From Trichobilharzia szidati (Eukaryota > Platyhelminthes > Trematoda > Strigeidida > Schistosomatidae): a DNA stretch of 64,000 nucleotides. Location: assembly GCA_944472155.2 (NCBI GenBank), contig OX235277.1, forward strand, positions 16,750,804 to 16,814,803. The letters are read 5' to 3'. The translations under genes were made by a program, and so were the position numbers. The notes below the pieces were generated by a model. The model had not been told where the DNA came from. It did not search any database and was given only the letters and a program-made list of their open reading frames with translations. Positions 34,900 through 48,717 of this stretch are shown in pieces (within the stretch, counting starts at the first letter, position 1; each line of letters opens with the position of its first letter).

Positions 34900-35540
34900 A
34901 CAAAATCATGGTTTTCTTCGATGTGAGTTCTCTTTTCACGCAGATCTGTCTGCATGAGACATAAGACATCATCTGTCAACATTCTGATGTTCTTCCTCTA
35001 CCAAACCTGCATTTAGAACAGCTTCTCTTGTCATGTACTAATTAAATACAATTCCAGTTTGAAAGAAAAAATGTATCGTCCGGTTGATGAAGTGGCAACG
35101 AGGAGTCCACTTGTTCCAATATTAGCTGATATTTTTATGGCCAGTCTGAAACAGACGAAGCTCAAGTGTGCAATTGGTTCGAGTCACGATATGTCTCTAT
35201 TGGACATTTTCAACAATGTACACAAAAGCATCACTTTCACGATGGAAGAAGATGATGATGAAAAATTCCATTATTTGAAAGTAAATTTGGAGAGAAAATA
35301 CATGTTACTTCCATTTCTGTATATGCATTCACATGTATATTATTATTATCTCCTGGAGCAGTTATATTGGAAGAACAGAGAAGAGGGCCTACGTCAGACT
35401 CTTCTTAAATTTACCAAGAAGCCTTCGTTTAAAAGGACCAAATTGTTGAAGGTCTCCAATCGCGAAACACCTGATTGACACAGGACAACCATTCAAAATA
35501 ATAAACAGATAAAGTAATTTAAGTCTTCATATATTGAATC
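34900..35540 (+). pseudogene. PLE-2 internally deleted copy
   Basis: The frame at 35,059-35,478 has [20 protein letters not shown] (RT motif B region), MSLLDIFNNVHKSITFTMEE, FHYLKVNLERK, then jumps into the nuclease domain, seen as SSYIGRTEKRAYVR in the adjacent frame at about 35,348-35,395. The junction is the same as at 9.7 kb. Upstream, 34,900-35,058 is decayed RT motif A sequence. Confidence 0.8.
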
Positions 35541-36089
35541 TTCAATTTGATTCCAACACTGACCAAGATAATTTTAAACTCATTTCCTCTGTAACTCTGT
35601 AGACAGAAATCAGTAAATTGAATTGTAGTTAATTAGGATCACACTGACTGAAAAGCCGACAAACTTCCAATAACTACTTTGGTGATAAACCTCTGTACAA
35701 GTTGAGGAAACAGATAAGGTGTACTGTTAGTCGATGCTTTCCAGTCGTATAATTTTGAGACAGTCAGTTAAATGTTTATGTTCGATTTTTAGATAACCCG
35801 TTTCTCTATGTAATAAGTTGTCGGTTATTCTCAGAATCCAATCTTTGTTCAATATTCACAACTAGAAGTATGAAAAGACCAACATAACACACTGGCAATG
35901 ATCGAAAAGAGAACGGAAGAAGTCATTCATCAAGTTAAAATACCTCGCGATACGTTAGCGCATGGCATGAAAATAAGAAACTCAATAATCGTTTAGTGGT
36001 ACTCCATCAATTGGCATCAAATTGTCTCCAACACTTAGGGAAACGTTTTCTTGACGTAGTTGTTATCTCTAAACTGGATGGTTTGTTTG

Positions 36090-36420
36090 CGAAGACTTCA
36101 TCGCTCTACTAGGCAACACCTTCAGCGTTGATGTGTCTGATCATTGACGATTCACTGGAATACTAGTCGGGCTTCTGAAAATCCTCTAACATTCTTCGAG
36201 CTTACTCTGTCTAATATTTGAACGTTGTCTCAGTCAAATTGATGTCCGTGGTTATCTGTATATATTGATATGAATGAGTGGTTATCATGTATTTTGACGG
36301 CTAGTTTATGTTGATGGATACGAAGACGAAGAGGACGTCCACTCTGAACAATCTAGTGTTTTTCGCAGTTGCTAAAATTTATTTTATACAATGATTCCCT
36401 TTTATAACTTTAGACAAAAA
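36090..36420 (-). pseudogene. PLE-X GIY-YIG-like remnant
   Basis: Third copy, with SNCEKH, stop, IVQSGRPLRLRIHQHKLAV and HDNHSLISIYTDNHGHQFD, then decay. It sits just 3' of PLE-2 on the minus strand, the same order as at 8.2-8.9 kb on the plus strand. Confidence 0.6.
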
Positions 36421-36639
36421 AGAAGAAACACTGGGGCAGAATAATCTCGTTCCATTTATTTCGTCAGTTCGCATCAGCTGCATTCAAGCTGGATGCTTTA
36501 TTAAAATGAAAAGTGTACACTCTTAACAAACTATTGTTCATTAGCAAGCATCTTATCAGAGCGTCATAGTGGAATATGGCGTTTTTATTTACAAGGTGTT
36601 TGAAGTGTTATGACATATATATATTGTTGTGTTGTTGGG

Positions 36640-37690
36640 TGATAAAAACAAAAAATAAGTAATCGCTACGTAACAAATTAAGAGAAGATGAAACTTTCGG
36701 TGCACATGAGGTCAGATGAGAATTTTATGATGCACTAGAGATAGCAACACTAAGGAGATCAAGAAAACATATCTCAATAAAACGTCAACTGAAAAATGAA
36801 GGTGTCAGGTGAAAAGATAAAATAATTAAATTACAAAACAAAGGATTACTAAGAAGTGAGTCACAAGGGTAATTGAAGTCCAATAACGGATCCTTTTTGA
36901 AAACATAAGTCAAGCTTCAGTAATTAAGCTATAGCTTCACTGAAACTGAGAAGACTAGAGGTATTTGTCTGTTTATCATTTTGAATAATTCCAGCACATC
37001 TACTCAGTGTCCTGTGTCAATCAGGTGTTTGGTGATTGGAGACCTTGAACAATTCGGTCCTTTTAAACGGAGGCTTCTTGGCACATGTTAGAAGAGTCTG
37101 AAGTAGGCCCTCTTCTCTGTTCCTCCAATGTAAGTGCTACAGCAGATACATGTGAATTGGTATACACAGTAGGATGTAACATGTGAGGGGTACTTGTCAA
37201 GTTGTGAGAGAGACTAATAATGCTTCAGGTTACGTCCTAGCCAGGGCTTTGCTTAATCTTTTATTTAACATTCTCATAATGTCGTTGTCCATGTAGTCGA
37301 GTTTGATGAAAATAGGCTTCTCACTGACTCTTGCTGTATGAAGCTTCTTGAGTTCATTCTTGCAATATTTGTTCACGAAATTTTGTGAGTGACAATTTTT
37401 TTCAATCACTTTTCAAGAAGCATTAGTTCACATTCTAGTTTCTTGGGTGAACATTTTTTATTCGCTCTAGAAACAAGCGTATTCACAAAAGTTCGCTTGT
37501 ATCTCACTCCGCAGACGCTGTTGTAATACAAGTGAGGAACACTCCATGAGACTTTCGTATATAAAGATATTTCGAGTGTTCCGTCATATATAATTTTGCA
37601 CAAATTTATGTTCAAAACATGGAATTTTTCATCATCATCTTGCTGCATCGTGTAACTGATGCTCATATATTGCATCATTTTCTGACAATC
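36640..37690 (-). pseudogene. PLE-2: RT end, linker, endonuclease and 3' UTR
   Basis: The best minus-strand frame (37,678-37,406) reads ISYTMQQDDDEKFHVLNINL and then RYKRTFVNTLVSRANKKCSP. The linker and nuclease (37,200-36,960) are broken by stops. The 3' UTR (36,900-36,640) matches 8,207-8,480. The 5' junction, after GAATTGTTGATTGTCAGAAA, is the same as at 7,390. Confidence 0.85.
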
Positions 37691-37859
37691 AACAATTCAT
37701 TTCCCAACATAGATTTCACATTCAGGTGAAGATTTATACACAAGGTTCAAGTAGCCAAGATCTTTATGAAAGACGCGCGAATTTTCACAGTGACATTTAG
37801 TGACAAAGTATATTCACACTTATACATGGATACATACATACTCACACGTTTATTGTTCA

Positions 37860-39350
37860 CATTTTATTAGGTTAAAATGTATTTTCCCTGTTAAAATTAA
37901 AAGGTTGAAGAATAGAACTATGACCGTATTTTCAAGTAACCAGACATTTTTATAAATCCTTACCGGGATTCCTGTGACATACAAATTCCAATTTTTTTTC
38001 AGTGAAGCTGATTTTGATTTTCATATATCTCACTGTTATCTCGAAATCATTTTAATTATCACTAGGTGAAGGAGCTAAATTCCGCTCGCTTTTACCGAAG
38101 CAATTTTTATGAAACGCTTGTAGTCAGATTTATGTGATCAGAAAGAAGAGGTTATCAATCTCCCATTGCCATGGTAACTAGTTGTCTTTATTCTCTATTT
38201 CGTATGAATATGCAAGCTCTGGCTTCAACCTCACTCCTTTGATATAGTGTAATTTTGCTTGTCTCTTGTTTCTTTGAATAGAGTTGAACTAAATAAAATG
38301 TTACCCAATTTATAAGTCACTCATTATTAAAGCACCTGTCGTCTTAATTACTTATCTCCTGTACAACTGAAGACATATATTTACTGCATTTCACCTTAAC
38401 TGCTTGTGTAAATCTATTTAAGTGTAATTTTCTGAGCCTCTTTCACTAATTCCCTCACCTCCCTTAAACTGATATCATGTAAAATTTTGCAGGTGTGTTA
38501 TAACGATTCCGTATACAAACTTGATAACTTATTTAACATGCAAGCAGCTGATGAGAAGACAATGCAATGAATGGTGGTAGCGTCATTCATAATGATCTTG
38601 CATAAAATTATGCACGTAAATGTGAAATCGATGTTGTGAAATGAATTGTTGATAGTCAGAAAATGATGCAGTATTATGAAGGGATTTGTGACATCATATA
38701 GTGAATTCCAATATTCATATTTTTACAACTTTAAATTATATGAAAATATTTCAATAAAGTTTGAATGCTTACATCTTTTTTACTCTCACTTCTGATACAC
38801 ATTATCTCATATTGACCATTACTCTTGCTTTCATGGAAATGGATGTACTTTAATACTATGGTGGAGATTACAATATGTCAGTAATGTTGAATGCTTCATT
38901 TAATAAAACAATTTCGTCATTCACGTAGATTAGGTGTAAGGAATATATACAATATTAAGTCAGACGTAATTTGTGAAGACGGATATTTACAACGGTTAAC
39001 AACATCACAAATAAGAAAAAACATTCACTTGAAACTTCGAACAAATAAAACTCCCTAACCCCCCCAAAACTCTTAATTCAAAAGCGTAGTCATTATGAAG
39101 TACGATAGACAGGATTATACCAAAGAAAGGAAATCTGCTTCGTTTTAATTATGAGGTGTTGACATGATTTCACTGACCAGTGTATATGAGCGTATGCAAT
39201 TTAAGTTGAGCAAGAACAGCATTTGGATATAAGCGTTTTATTTCACTTCAAATTCCGACTTGGCTTCAAACCAATTCATAAAGGATAATTATAATGCTTC
39301 GAAAAATACACCCCAAACATTTTGCTAAAAATTTGTGAATGTTTTCTTAA
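37860..39350. other. No intact gene recognised
   Basis: AT-rich. 38,410-38,560 loosely resembles the R3 sequence at 13,080-13,160, with a donor-like GTGAGG on the minus strand near 38,458. 38,600-38,690 repeats the module found at 3,480-3,510 and 7,360-7,400. From about 39,120 the sequence is diverged R2 leading into the tandem array. Confidence 0.45.
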
Positions 39351-39351
39351 A

Positions 39352-42300
39352 GGAATGGTTAATGAAATATATCAATCCCAAATGAGGTGTGAAGAAAAAG
39401 AAATTTGTACTCTTCGCTCATTACCTCTGAAGAGAGTAAAGGTTTCTTCGACCACTCCATCTGTGCTAAACTATTCTCAGCCATATTCCTAATGTGGCTC
39501 TACTCAACTTTGTGTTTTTGCATTCAGTTTGTGTATCCATCTCTTATTATGAAGATTGACATTATTGATTTCACTCTGAACAAAATCCTGCAATATTTTA
39601 CTTCTCGCCTTTGTTTAATTCAGTACAATTTCTAGCAACCTTGTCTCATCCGAATTGTCAGACTGTTCGTTGCATGATGCACTAATAACCTGTAAATCTT
39701 ATTACTTCTACACTGCTCCATTTGTGATTCATCTATTTCATGGAAAACATTACAAATTGCACTACTGAATATGTATTGTCAAAATTCACATTATAATTAT
39801 TACGAAAACATCAATACTTTCATACACATACTGTACTACTGATTATCAATAGCAAGTAGTATCATTTTACATTTTGAGTGAAATTTCATAACATTCTAGC
39901 GATTATGATTGTTGACATTCTGCTTTATCTGCAGTAATTACTCTTTCATACTTCAGCGCTGTCTGCACATTATTATCTATTTCTATTCCACTCTTTGTTG
40001 ACTATTCTCTATTCTGATCCTGTAAGTATATGACAATGAGCACTCTCTTCATCTTACATTGAAAACAACAAAGAATAACAATAATTCAAAATACGTTTCA
40101 TGTAAATAATAATATGAATCAATAAAAAACGATTGCAAATAATGATGAAGGGATGCTCACTAACGATTAATATATCCAAGTAAATCATCAAAGTAGGTTG
40201 TACCTTGAAAACTGTCTCTTTCTCAGTGAAAAGCAAGAACTATCATCATGAGAGCGCGGAATTCAAAAGTGCAATTGTGCGGTCTTCTCATCAGTAGTGT
40301 TAACAACATTCACAATACTGCAATGTTCTTCATGTATTAATCCCTTTGATGAATTTGAATAAAGCAAGAACAACGATGGTGTGTAGAATAATACGGTTTA
40401 TTTCAATTCATTCCCCCAGTGTCTTTAAAATCCCTTGAGATTACTTTGTGAATGCTATATTAAACATGAAGAAAATTTATTATTCAGCTCAGCCTATTAT
40501 ATTTATATGAGATTTGTATCATGTTTATTTTTAATTTTTGATATCTGTGCAGTGTAAAGGTCATATATAATCTCTACAGAAAGATGCTCTTCAACACATT
40601 GTTCTTTAGGCAATAAATATTCTCATACAGGCATTTCTCTGGCAAATCGAAATTAAGATAAAATTTAAAAATTGTCAATTCATTGACTCTTGGCGTCACC
40701 AATGTTACTACTGTAACTCCTCAATGTTCTGAAAGCTGATTTTGAAGTAGTCAGTGGAGTTTAAGCAGAAATTATCTGTCTCAAAAATGTAAACAGCATT
40801 CATAATCACACAATTTCACATGTAGTTTAAGGATCTTCGTCTCCATTTATGAAGTAATCACAAAAGTGATGGACAAATTTCGACCTCGTAATTTCTGCTT
40901 TGTTCTAAATGCTGTATCACTTAATTTAGTCGCTTAATAGTTGACGAGATTTTTCATTTCTAAAATGTGACTCTTCGCCTGTCTGCACTTTTGAAGAGCT
41001 CACCGACATTAATTGAGCAAATTTTGCATTGAAAAGAATAAATCTACAAGCTTTTGCTTTGCCCTCAAGCTTTTCCATATAAGTGATAACTGAAGTAGGA
41101 AGATGAAGTGAAGACTGAATTTTGTTATTTTGTTTATTGAGTTGACATCAATTATCATCAATTAAATAGAATTTAAGTACGTTTAATGGTTAGAAATTGT
41201 TGCTCACTGAATTTGCCTCGTTCCTAGGCAGAATTCAGTCTCAAACACTAAGAGTGTTAGCTACAACGTGACACCTGTATTAATTTTTCTCTCATCTCGT
41301 AGCCCTGACTGATGTAAAACGCGTCATCACTATGTGACAGCTGAGGAATATGTAAAGTATGTGTAGAAGGATGGCGATGATTAAACCAATACCATCTCGT
41401 AATTACTGGTAATCAAAGGTTAAGTGGAAGCCTGTCTAGCTAAATTCCTTCAATTTCAATTAAACAATCACTCACTCACTGTCTGAAGAGTAAAGTTTTT
41501 GTTCAAGACCACCTTGCGTACTCTTCTCCATCCAGAAGTACAATTCCTGAAAGCTTTTGAATTTAGGCATACCCGAAATTTGTAAAATGCTTCTTCTACT
41601 TGGCTGTAGAAGTTACTGAAATGTGCTTTATATTTAGAGAAAGTAACTTGGTAAGGGATCATCTGATGAAGTCACGATATTCAGCTGCACTTGCAAATTC
41701 CTTCAGTTGTCAAGCGCAAGGTTCAATATAACGTGTAAAATAGAGTAGGATCAAAGAATCTGGACACAGGTGAGGCGCTAGCCATCCAAATATTCAGGAC
41801 GAGGCTGTGTATTGATTGATCAAACATCGCATCGCCATAATCATCGTTTTCTTTAATACTCACTCTTGTCGTTTATCCTTGTGCAAGTACTGCGATGTTC
41901 TTTTTCTAAATTTCATGTTGTCACCAAATTATTTTTATTTGAAATGATGTAATTCAATAAATTTTCATCCCTTTTGGTTTCACTGTGAAAGTAAATCTGG
42001 TTCATTGCTTCTATTAGGGACGCTGTGATGGGTCTTTCAGCTTTACAAGATGCAGATATGTACTCAATAAAAATCGGTGTAATAAATTTTGATTGAATAT
42101 CAGTGAAACCTACCTTGCGTAATTGTCTTTGACCAAACTGATAGGCAATAATTCAGTGAAACAGAAGAAGATGAAAAGCTGCTCCAGTTAGACTAAAATT
42201 ATTGAAGTCTTAACACCATTAATGAATAAATGTATCGTAAGGTCGAGCATTTCACAGAACGTAAAGATGAAATCTTACTTTAGGTGACCACAGTAATGTC

Positions 42301-45300
42301 AACTTCAGATGAACTTTCATTCTGTACGTGATACCTTGAAGCATTTTCGAATGGAATGGATAGATCTGGCGCATATAATACTTTCACGGTATGTGGATGA
42401 CCCCCTTTTATTTGCGTATAGCCCACAACAAGGATGACAACTAACTCACTAGTTTTAAATTCACCTTCGAAACATATGGAAAATCGCTAGGAGCATCGAA
42501 TATACCTGGAGAAGGGACTGCATCACATTCGTAAATGCAAGGGAAACAAAGTACGAAGTGGAAATGTGATATTCCTAATGACACTACGTCGAAAAGCACT
42601 TCCATGAATGTCACTTCATATTGATCTGTTTATGGGAAATATTTCACTTCAAAACTTTTAACCTTTCAATGGCAAAAAGAGAATAATGTTCTCCGCGGTG
42701 TTATACAGACAATAAAACAAGTAACGAATACGATCATAATAAAAAAATTATTATACGAGGAACTGGCTTCGAAAAATACTCTTTACACACAAGAAAAATG
42801 TTGATTTCTTCTTTATGGAATGGTTAATGAAATATATCAATCCCAAATGAGGTGTGAAGAAAAAGAAATTTGTACTCTTCGCTCATTACCTCTGAAGAGA
42901 GTAAAGGTTTCTTCGACCACTCCATCTGTGCTAAACTATTCTCAGCCATATTCCTAATGTGGCTCTACTCAACTTTGTGTTTTTGCATTCAGTTTGTGTA
43001 TCCATCTCTTATTATGAAGATTGACATTATTGATTTCACTCTGAACAAAATCCTGCAATATTTTACTTCTCGCCTTCGTTTAATTCAGTACAATTTCTAG
43101 CAACCTTGTGTCATCCGAATTGTCAGACTGTTCGTTGCATGATGCACTAATAACCTGTAAATCTTATTACTTCTACACTGCTCCATTTGTGATTCATCTA
43201 TTTCATGGAAAACATTACAAATTGCACTACTGAATATGTATTGTCAAAATTCACATTATAATTATTACGAAAACATCAATACTTTCATACACATACTGTG
43301 CTCCTGATTATCAATAGCAAGTAGTATCATTTTACATTTTGAGTGAAATTTCATAACATTCTAGCGATTATTATTGTTGACATTCTGCCTTATCTGTAGT
43401 AATTACTCTTTCATATTACAGCGCTGTCTGCACATTATTATCTATTTCTATTCCAATCTTTGTTGACTATTCTCTATTCTGATCCTGTAAGTATATGACA
43501 ATGAGCACTCTCTTCATCTTACATTGAAAACAACAAAGAATAACAATAATTCAAAATACGTTTCATGTAAATAATAATATGAATCAATAAAAAACGATTG
43601 CAAATAATGATGAAGGGATGCTCACTAACGATTAATATATCCAAGTAAATCATCAAAGTAGGTTGTACCTTGAAAACTGTCTCTTTCTCAGTGAAAAGCA
43701 AGAACTATCATCATGAGAGCGCGGAATTCAAAAGTGCAATTGTGCGGTCTTCTCATCAGTAGTGTTAACAACATTCACAATACTGCAATGTTCTTCATGT
43801 ATTAATCCCTTTGATGAATTTGAATAAAGCAAGAACAACGATGGTGTGTAGAATAATACGGTTTATTTCAATTCATTCCCCCAGTGTCCTTAAAATCCCT
43901 TGAGATTACTTTGTGAATGCTATATTAAACATGAAGAAAATTTATTATTCAGCTCAGCCTATTATATTTATATGAGATTTGTATCATGTTTATTTTTAAT
44001 TTTTGATATCTGTGCAGTGTAAAGGTCATATATAATCTCTACAGAAAGATGCTCTTCAACACATTGTTCTTTAGGCAATAAATATTCTCATACAGGCTTT
44101 TCTCTGGCAAATCGAAATTAAGATACCATTTAAAAATTGTCAATTCATTGACTCTTGGCGTCACCAATGTTACTACTGTAACTCCTCAATGTTCTGAAAG
44201 CTGATTTTGAAGTAGTCAGTGGAGTTTAAGCAGAAATTATCTGTCTCAAAAATGTAAACAGCATTCATAATCACACAATTTCACATGTAGTTTAAGGATC
44301 TTCGTCTCCATTTATGAAGTAATCACAAAAGTGATGGACAAATTTCGACCTCGTAATTTCTGCTTTGTTCTAAATGCTGTATCACTTAATTTAGTCGCTT
44401 AATAGTTGACGAGATTTTTCATTTCTAAAATGTGACTCTTCGCCTGTCTGCACTTTTGAAGAGCTCACCGACATTAATTGAGCAAATTTTGCATTGAAAA
44501 GAATAAATCTACAAGCTTTTGCTTTGCCCTCAAGCTTTTCCATATAAGTGATAACTGAAGTAGGAAGATGAAGTGAAGACTGAATTTTGTTATTTTGTTT
44601 ATTGAGTTGACATCAATTATCATCAATTAAATAGAATTTAAGTACGTTTAATGGTTAGAAATTGTTGCTCACTGAATTTGCCTCGTTCCTAGGCAGAATT
44701 CAGTCTCAAACACTAAGAGTGTTAGCTACAACGTGACACCTGTATTAATTTTTCTCTCATCTCGTAGCACTGACTGATGTAAAACGCGTCATCACTATGT
44801 GACAGCTGAGGAATATGTAAAGTATGTGTAGAAGGATGGCGATGATTAAACCAATACCATCTCGTAATTACTGGTAATCAAAGGTTAAGTGGAAGCCTGT
44901 CTAGCTAAATTCCTTCAATTTCAATTAAACAATCACTCACTCACTGTCTGAAGAGTAAAGTTTTTGTTCAAGACCACCTTGCGTACTCTTCTCCATCCAG
45001 AAGTACAATTCCTGAAAGCTTTTGAATTTAGGCATACCCGAAATTTGTAAAATGCTTCTTCTACTTGGCTGTAGAAGTTACTGAAATGTGCTTTATATTT
45101 AGAGAAAGTAACTTGGTAAGGGATCATCTGATGAAGTCACGATATTCAGCTGCACTTGCAAATTCCTTCAGTTGTCAAGCGCAAGGTTCAATATAACGTG
45201 TAAAATAGAGTAGGATCAAAGAATCTGGACACAGGTGAGGCGCTAGCCATCCAAATATTCAGGACGAGGCTGTGTATTGATTGATCAAACATCGCATCGC

Positions 45301-47821
45301 CATAATCATCGTTTTCTTTAATACTCACTCTTGTCGTTTATCCTTGTGCAAGTACTGCGATGTTCTTTTTCTAAATTTCATGTTGTCACCAAATTATTTT
45401 TATTTGAAATGATGTAATTCAATAAATTTTCATCCCTTTTGGTTTCACTGTGAAAGTAAATCTGGTTCATTGCTTCTATTAGGGACGCTGTGATGGGTCT
45501 TTCAGCTTTACAAGATGCAGATATGTACTCAATAAAAATCGGTGTAATAAATTTTGATTGAATATCAGTGAAACCTACCTTGCGTAATTGTCTTTGACCA
45601 AACTGATAGGCAATAATTCAGTGAAACAGAAGAAGATGAAAAGCTGCTCCAGTTAGACTAAAATTATTGAAGTCTTAACACCACTCATGAATAAATGTAT
45701 CGTAAGGTCGAGCATTTCACAGAACATAAAGATGAATCTTACCTTATGTGACCACAGTAATGACAACTTCAGATGAACTTTCATTCTGTACGTGATACCT
45801 TGAAGCATTTTCGAATTGAGTGGATAGACCTGGCGCATATAATACTTTCACGGTATGTGGATGACCCCCTTTTATTTGCGTATAGCCCACAACAAGGATG
45901 ACAACTAACTCGCAAGTTTTAAATTCACCTTCGAAACATAAGGAAAATCGCTAGGAGCATCGAATATACCTGGAGAAGGGACTGCATCACATTCGTAAAT
46001 GCAAGGGAAACAAAGTACGAAGTGGAAATGTGATATTCCTAATGACACTACGTCGAAAAGCACTTCCATGAATGTCACTTCATATTGATCTGTTTATGGG
46101 AAATATTTCACTTCAAAACTTTTAACCTTTCAATGGCAAAAAGAGAATAATGTTCTCCGCGGTGTTATACAGACAATAAAACAAGTAACGAATACGATCA
46201 TAATAAAAAAATTATTATACGAGGAACTGGCTTCGAAAAATACTCTTTACACACAAGAAAAATGTTGATTTCTTCTTTATGGAATGGTTAATGAAATATA
46301 TCAATCCCAAATGAGGTGTGAAGAAAAAGAAATTTGTACTCTTCGCTCATTACCTCTGAAGAGAGTAAAGGTTTCTTCTACCACTCCATTTGTGCTAAAC
46401 TATTCTCAGCCATATTCCCAATGTGGCTCTACTCAACTTTGTGTTTTTGCATTCAGTTTGTGTATCCATCTCTTATTATGAAGATTGACATTATTGATTT
46501 CACTCTAAACAAAATCCTGCAATATTTTACTTCTCGCCTTCGTTTAATTCAGTATAATGTCTAGCAACCTTGTGTCATCCGAATTGTCAGACTGTTCGTT
46601 GCATGATGCACTAATAACCTGTAAATCTTATTACTTCTACACTGCTCCATTTGTGATTCATCTATTTCATGGAAAACATTACAAATTGCACTACTGAATA
46701 TGTATTGTCAAAATTCACATTATAATTATTACGAAAACATCAATACTTTCATACACATACTGTGCTCCTGATTATCAATAGCAAGTAGTATCATTTTACA
46801 TTTTGAGTGAAATTTCATAACATTCTAGCGATTATTATTGTTGACATTCTGCCTTATCTGTAGTAATTACTCTTTCATATTACAGCGCTGTCTGCACATT
46901 ATTATCTATTTCTATTCCAATCTTTGTTGACTATTCTCTATTCTGATCCTGTAAGTATATGACAATGAGCACTCTCTTCATCTTACATTGAAAACAACAA
47001 AGAATAACAATAATTCAAAATACGTTTCATGTAAATAATAATATGAATCAATAAAAAACGATTGCAAATAATGATGAAGGGATGCTCACTAACGATTAAT
47101 ATATCCAAGTAAATCATCAAAGTAGGTTGTACCTTGAAAACTGTCTCTTTCTCAGTGAAAAGCAAGAACTATCATCATGAGAGCGCGGAATTCAAAAGTG
47201 CAATTGTGCGGTCTTCTCATCAGTAGTGTTAACAACATTCACAATACTGCAATGTTCTTCATGTATTAATCCCTTTGATGAATTTGAATAAAGCAAGAAC
47301 AACGATGGTGTGTAGAATAATACGGTTTATTTCAATTCATTCCCCCAGTGTCCTTAAAATCCCTTGAGATTACTTTGTGAATGCTATATTAAACATGAAG
47401 AAAATTTATTATTCAGCTCAGCCTATTATATTTATATGAGATTTGTATCATGTTTATTTTTAATTTTTGATATCTGTGCAGTGTAAAGGTCATATATAAT
47501 CTCTACAGAAAGATGCTCTTCAACACATTGTTCTTTAGGCAATAAATATTCTCATACAGGCTTTTCTCTGGCAAATCGAAATTAAGATACCATTTAAAAA
47601 TTGTCAATTCATTGACTCTTGTCGTCACCAATGTTACTACTGTAACTCCTCAATGTTCTGAAAGCTGATTTTGAAGTAGTCAGTGGAGTTTAAGCAGAAA
47701 TTATCTGTCTCAAAAATGTAAACAGCATTCATAATCACACAATTTCACATGTAGTTTAAGGATCTTCGTCTCCATTTATGAAGTAATCACAAAAGTGATG
47801 GACAAATTTCGACCTCGTAAT
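39352..47821. repeat. Tandem array, 3,464-3,465-base unit, about 2.4 copies
   Basis: Units begin at 39,352, 42,817 and 46,281 (each GGAATGGTTAATGAAATATA). Long stretches are identical; differences are scattered single bases and a few clustered changes near 42,220-42,350 versus 45,680-45,830. Copies 2 and 3 share variants absent from copy 1. The third copy stops at about 47,821, where PLE-5 begins. The unit is an expanded R2 element and far more uniform than R2 elsewhere, so the duplication is recent or an assembly effect. Confidence 0.95.
39425..47140 (-). CDS. MEG-C: tandemly repeated micro-exon cassette
   Basis: Candidate minus-strand exons per unit, transcript order: 24 bases (45,579-45,602; 42,114-42,137), 42 bases (45,329-45,370; 41,864-41,905), 51 bases (47,090-47,140; 43,626-43,676; 40,161-40,211), 36 bases (46,354-46,389; 42,890-42,925; 39,425-39,460). 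All are multiples of three and read open in phase 1: WSKTITQ, KEHRSTCTRINDK, FKVQPTLMIYLDILIV and GVVEETFTLFR. A terminal-type exon (46,938-46,981; 43,474-43,517; 40,009-40,052) would end the frame after NEESAHCHILTGSE. If it is skipped, each unit adds 51 residues. In unit 3 the acceptor of the 36-base exon is changed from CAG to CAA. The 5' end is not seen; PLE-5 and the gap lie upstream. A further minus-strand frame of 64 codons (41,468-41,662 and 44,933-45,127) may be another exon. Confidence 0.5.
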
Positions 47822-48717
47822 TTATATCAAGCTGAATCTCGATTTATGAACCATCGAATTTTCAACATCAGATGCCTAAAAATTGGAATTATTCCTGTAT
47901 ATGTGAGACTAAATTCACCGATATCTACTGATAAATCAAATGCAGCACTCACACATGCCTCAAAAATATGCATCAAAGAAAACTTACGTGGAATTATACG
48001 AAAACTATTCACAATAAGGAAAGATATTGATGAAGCAAAAGAAAAACTGAAAGGAGCAATTGAAAAGGAAAAGTATGAAAGCATACTAGAAGTTGCACAA
48101 AAACGAAAAGAAACTACCTATGAAAAAACAAAGATGAAACAAATAAAAAAATTTAATAAACTCATGATAGCAAAAACTCCGAATGACAAACAAGTAACTA
48201 AAGCCAATTGGATTGTAAACTTGTCAGACAGAAAGCTAACAGAAGCAGAGGAAAGCGTACTGATGAAAGGAATGAACTTCAACATTAGCAACAAAAGATT
48301 AAAACCTGAAGATATTATACCTGTAATTGAAACAGCACTCGAAGGACATGACAAGCAAAAAGCAGAACTGATACGAGCACAATGTGCATTAACCTTAAAA
48401 AAGCAAAAAGCAGAAAAACTGAATGTAACGAAGGAGGAACTAAAAGCACTCCAAGACATAAAAGCAGACAAATCCATTGTCATTACTCAAGCAGACAAAG
48501 GAAACACAACGGTAATACTTAATAAAACGACACATAATGAAAAAATGAATGAACATCTACAGTCTGGACCCTATACCCTAATGACGAAGTCAGCTGAAAC
48601 AATCACAAACAAAACTATGAAAGAAACAGCAAAGGTAGTCAGACAAATGAAGGAAATAATTGGTAAGTCAAAATGGTTTGAAATTATGCCAAAATCATGC
48701 AATATACCTAGAATATA
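47822..48717 (+). CDS. PLE-5: N-terminal part of a Penelope-like protein
   Basis: Uninterrupted for about 300 codons from 47,822 to the gap; the probable start is ATG 47,846. After a lysine and glutamate-rich region comes LQDIKADKSIVITQADKGNT, then TVILNKTTHNEKMNEHL and YTLM. This is the conserved region at the start of PLE reverse transcriptases (ADKGN motif). The remaining RT, linker and GIY-YIG nuclease would lie in the gap. With no stop or frameshift it is by far the youngest element here and a different lineage from PLE-1 to PLE-4. It abuts tandem unit 3 directly. Confidence 0.85.

Noticed and set aside
39405..46564. 76-codon plus-strand frame repeated in all R2 copies (5,756; 39,405; 42,870; 46,334)
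   Set aside because: Similarity follows from the repeat itself. The frame is antisense to the 36-base exon, hydrophobic and AT-biased, and differences among the older copies do not favour synonymous sites by eye.
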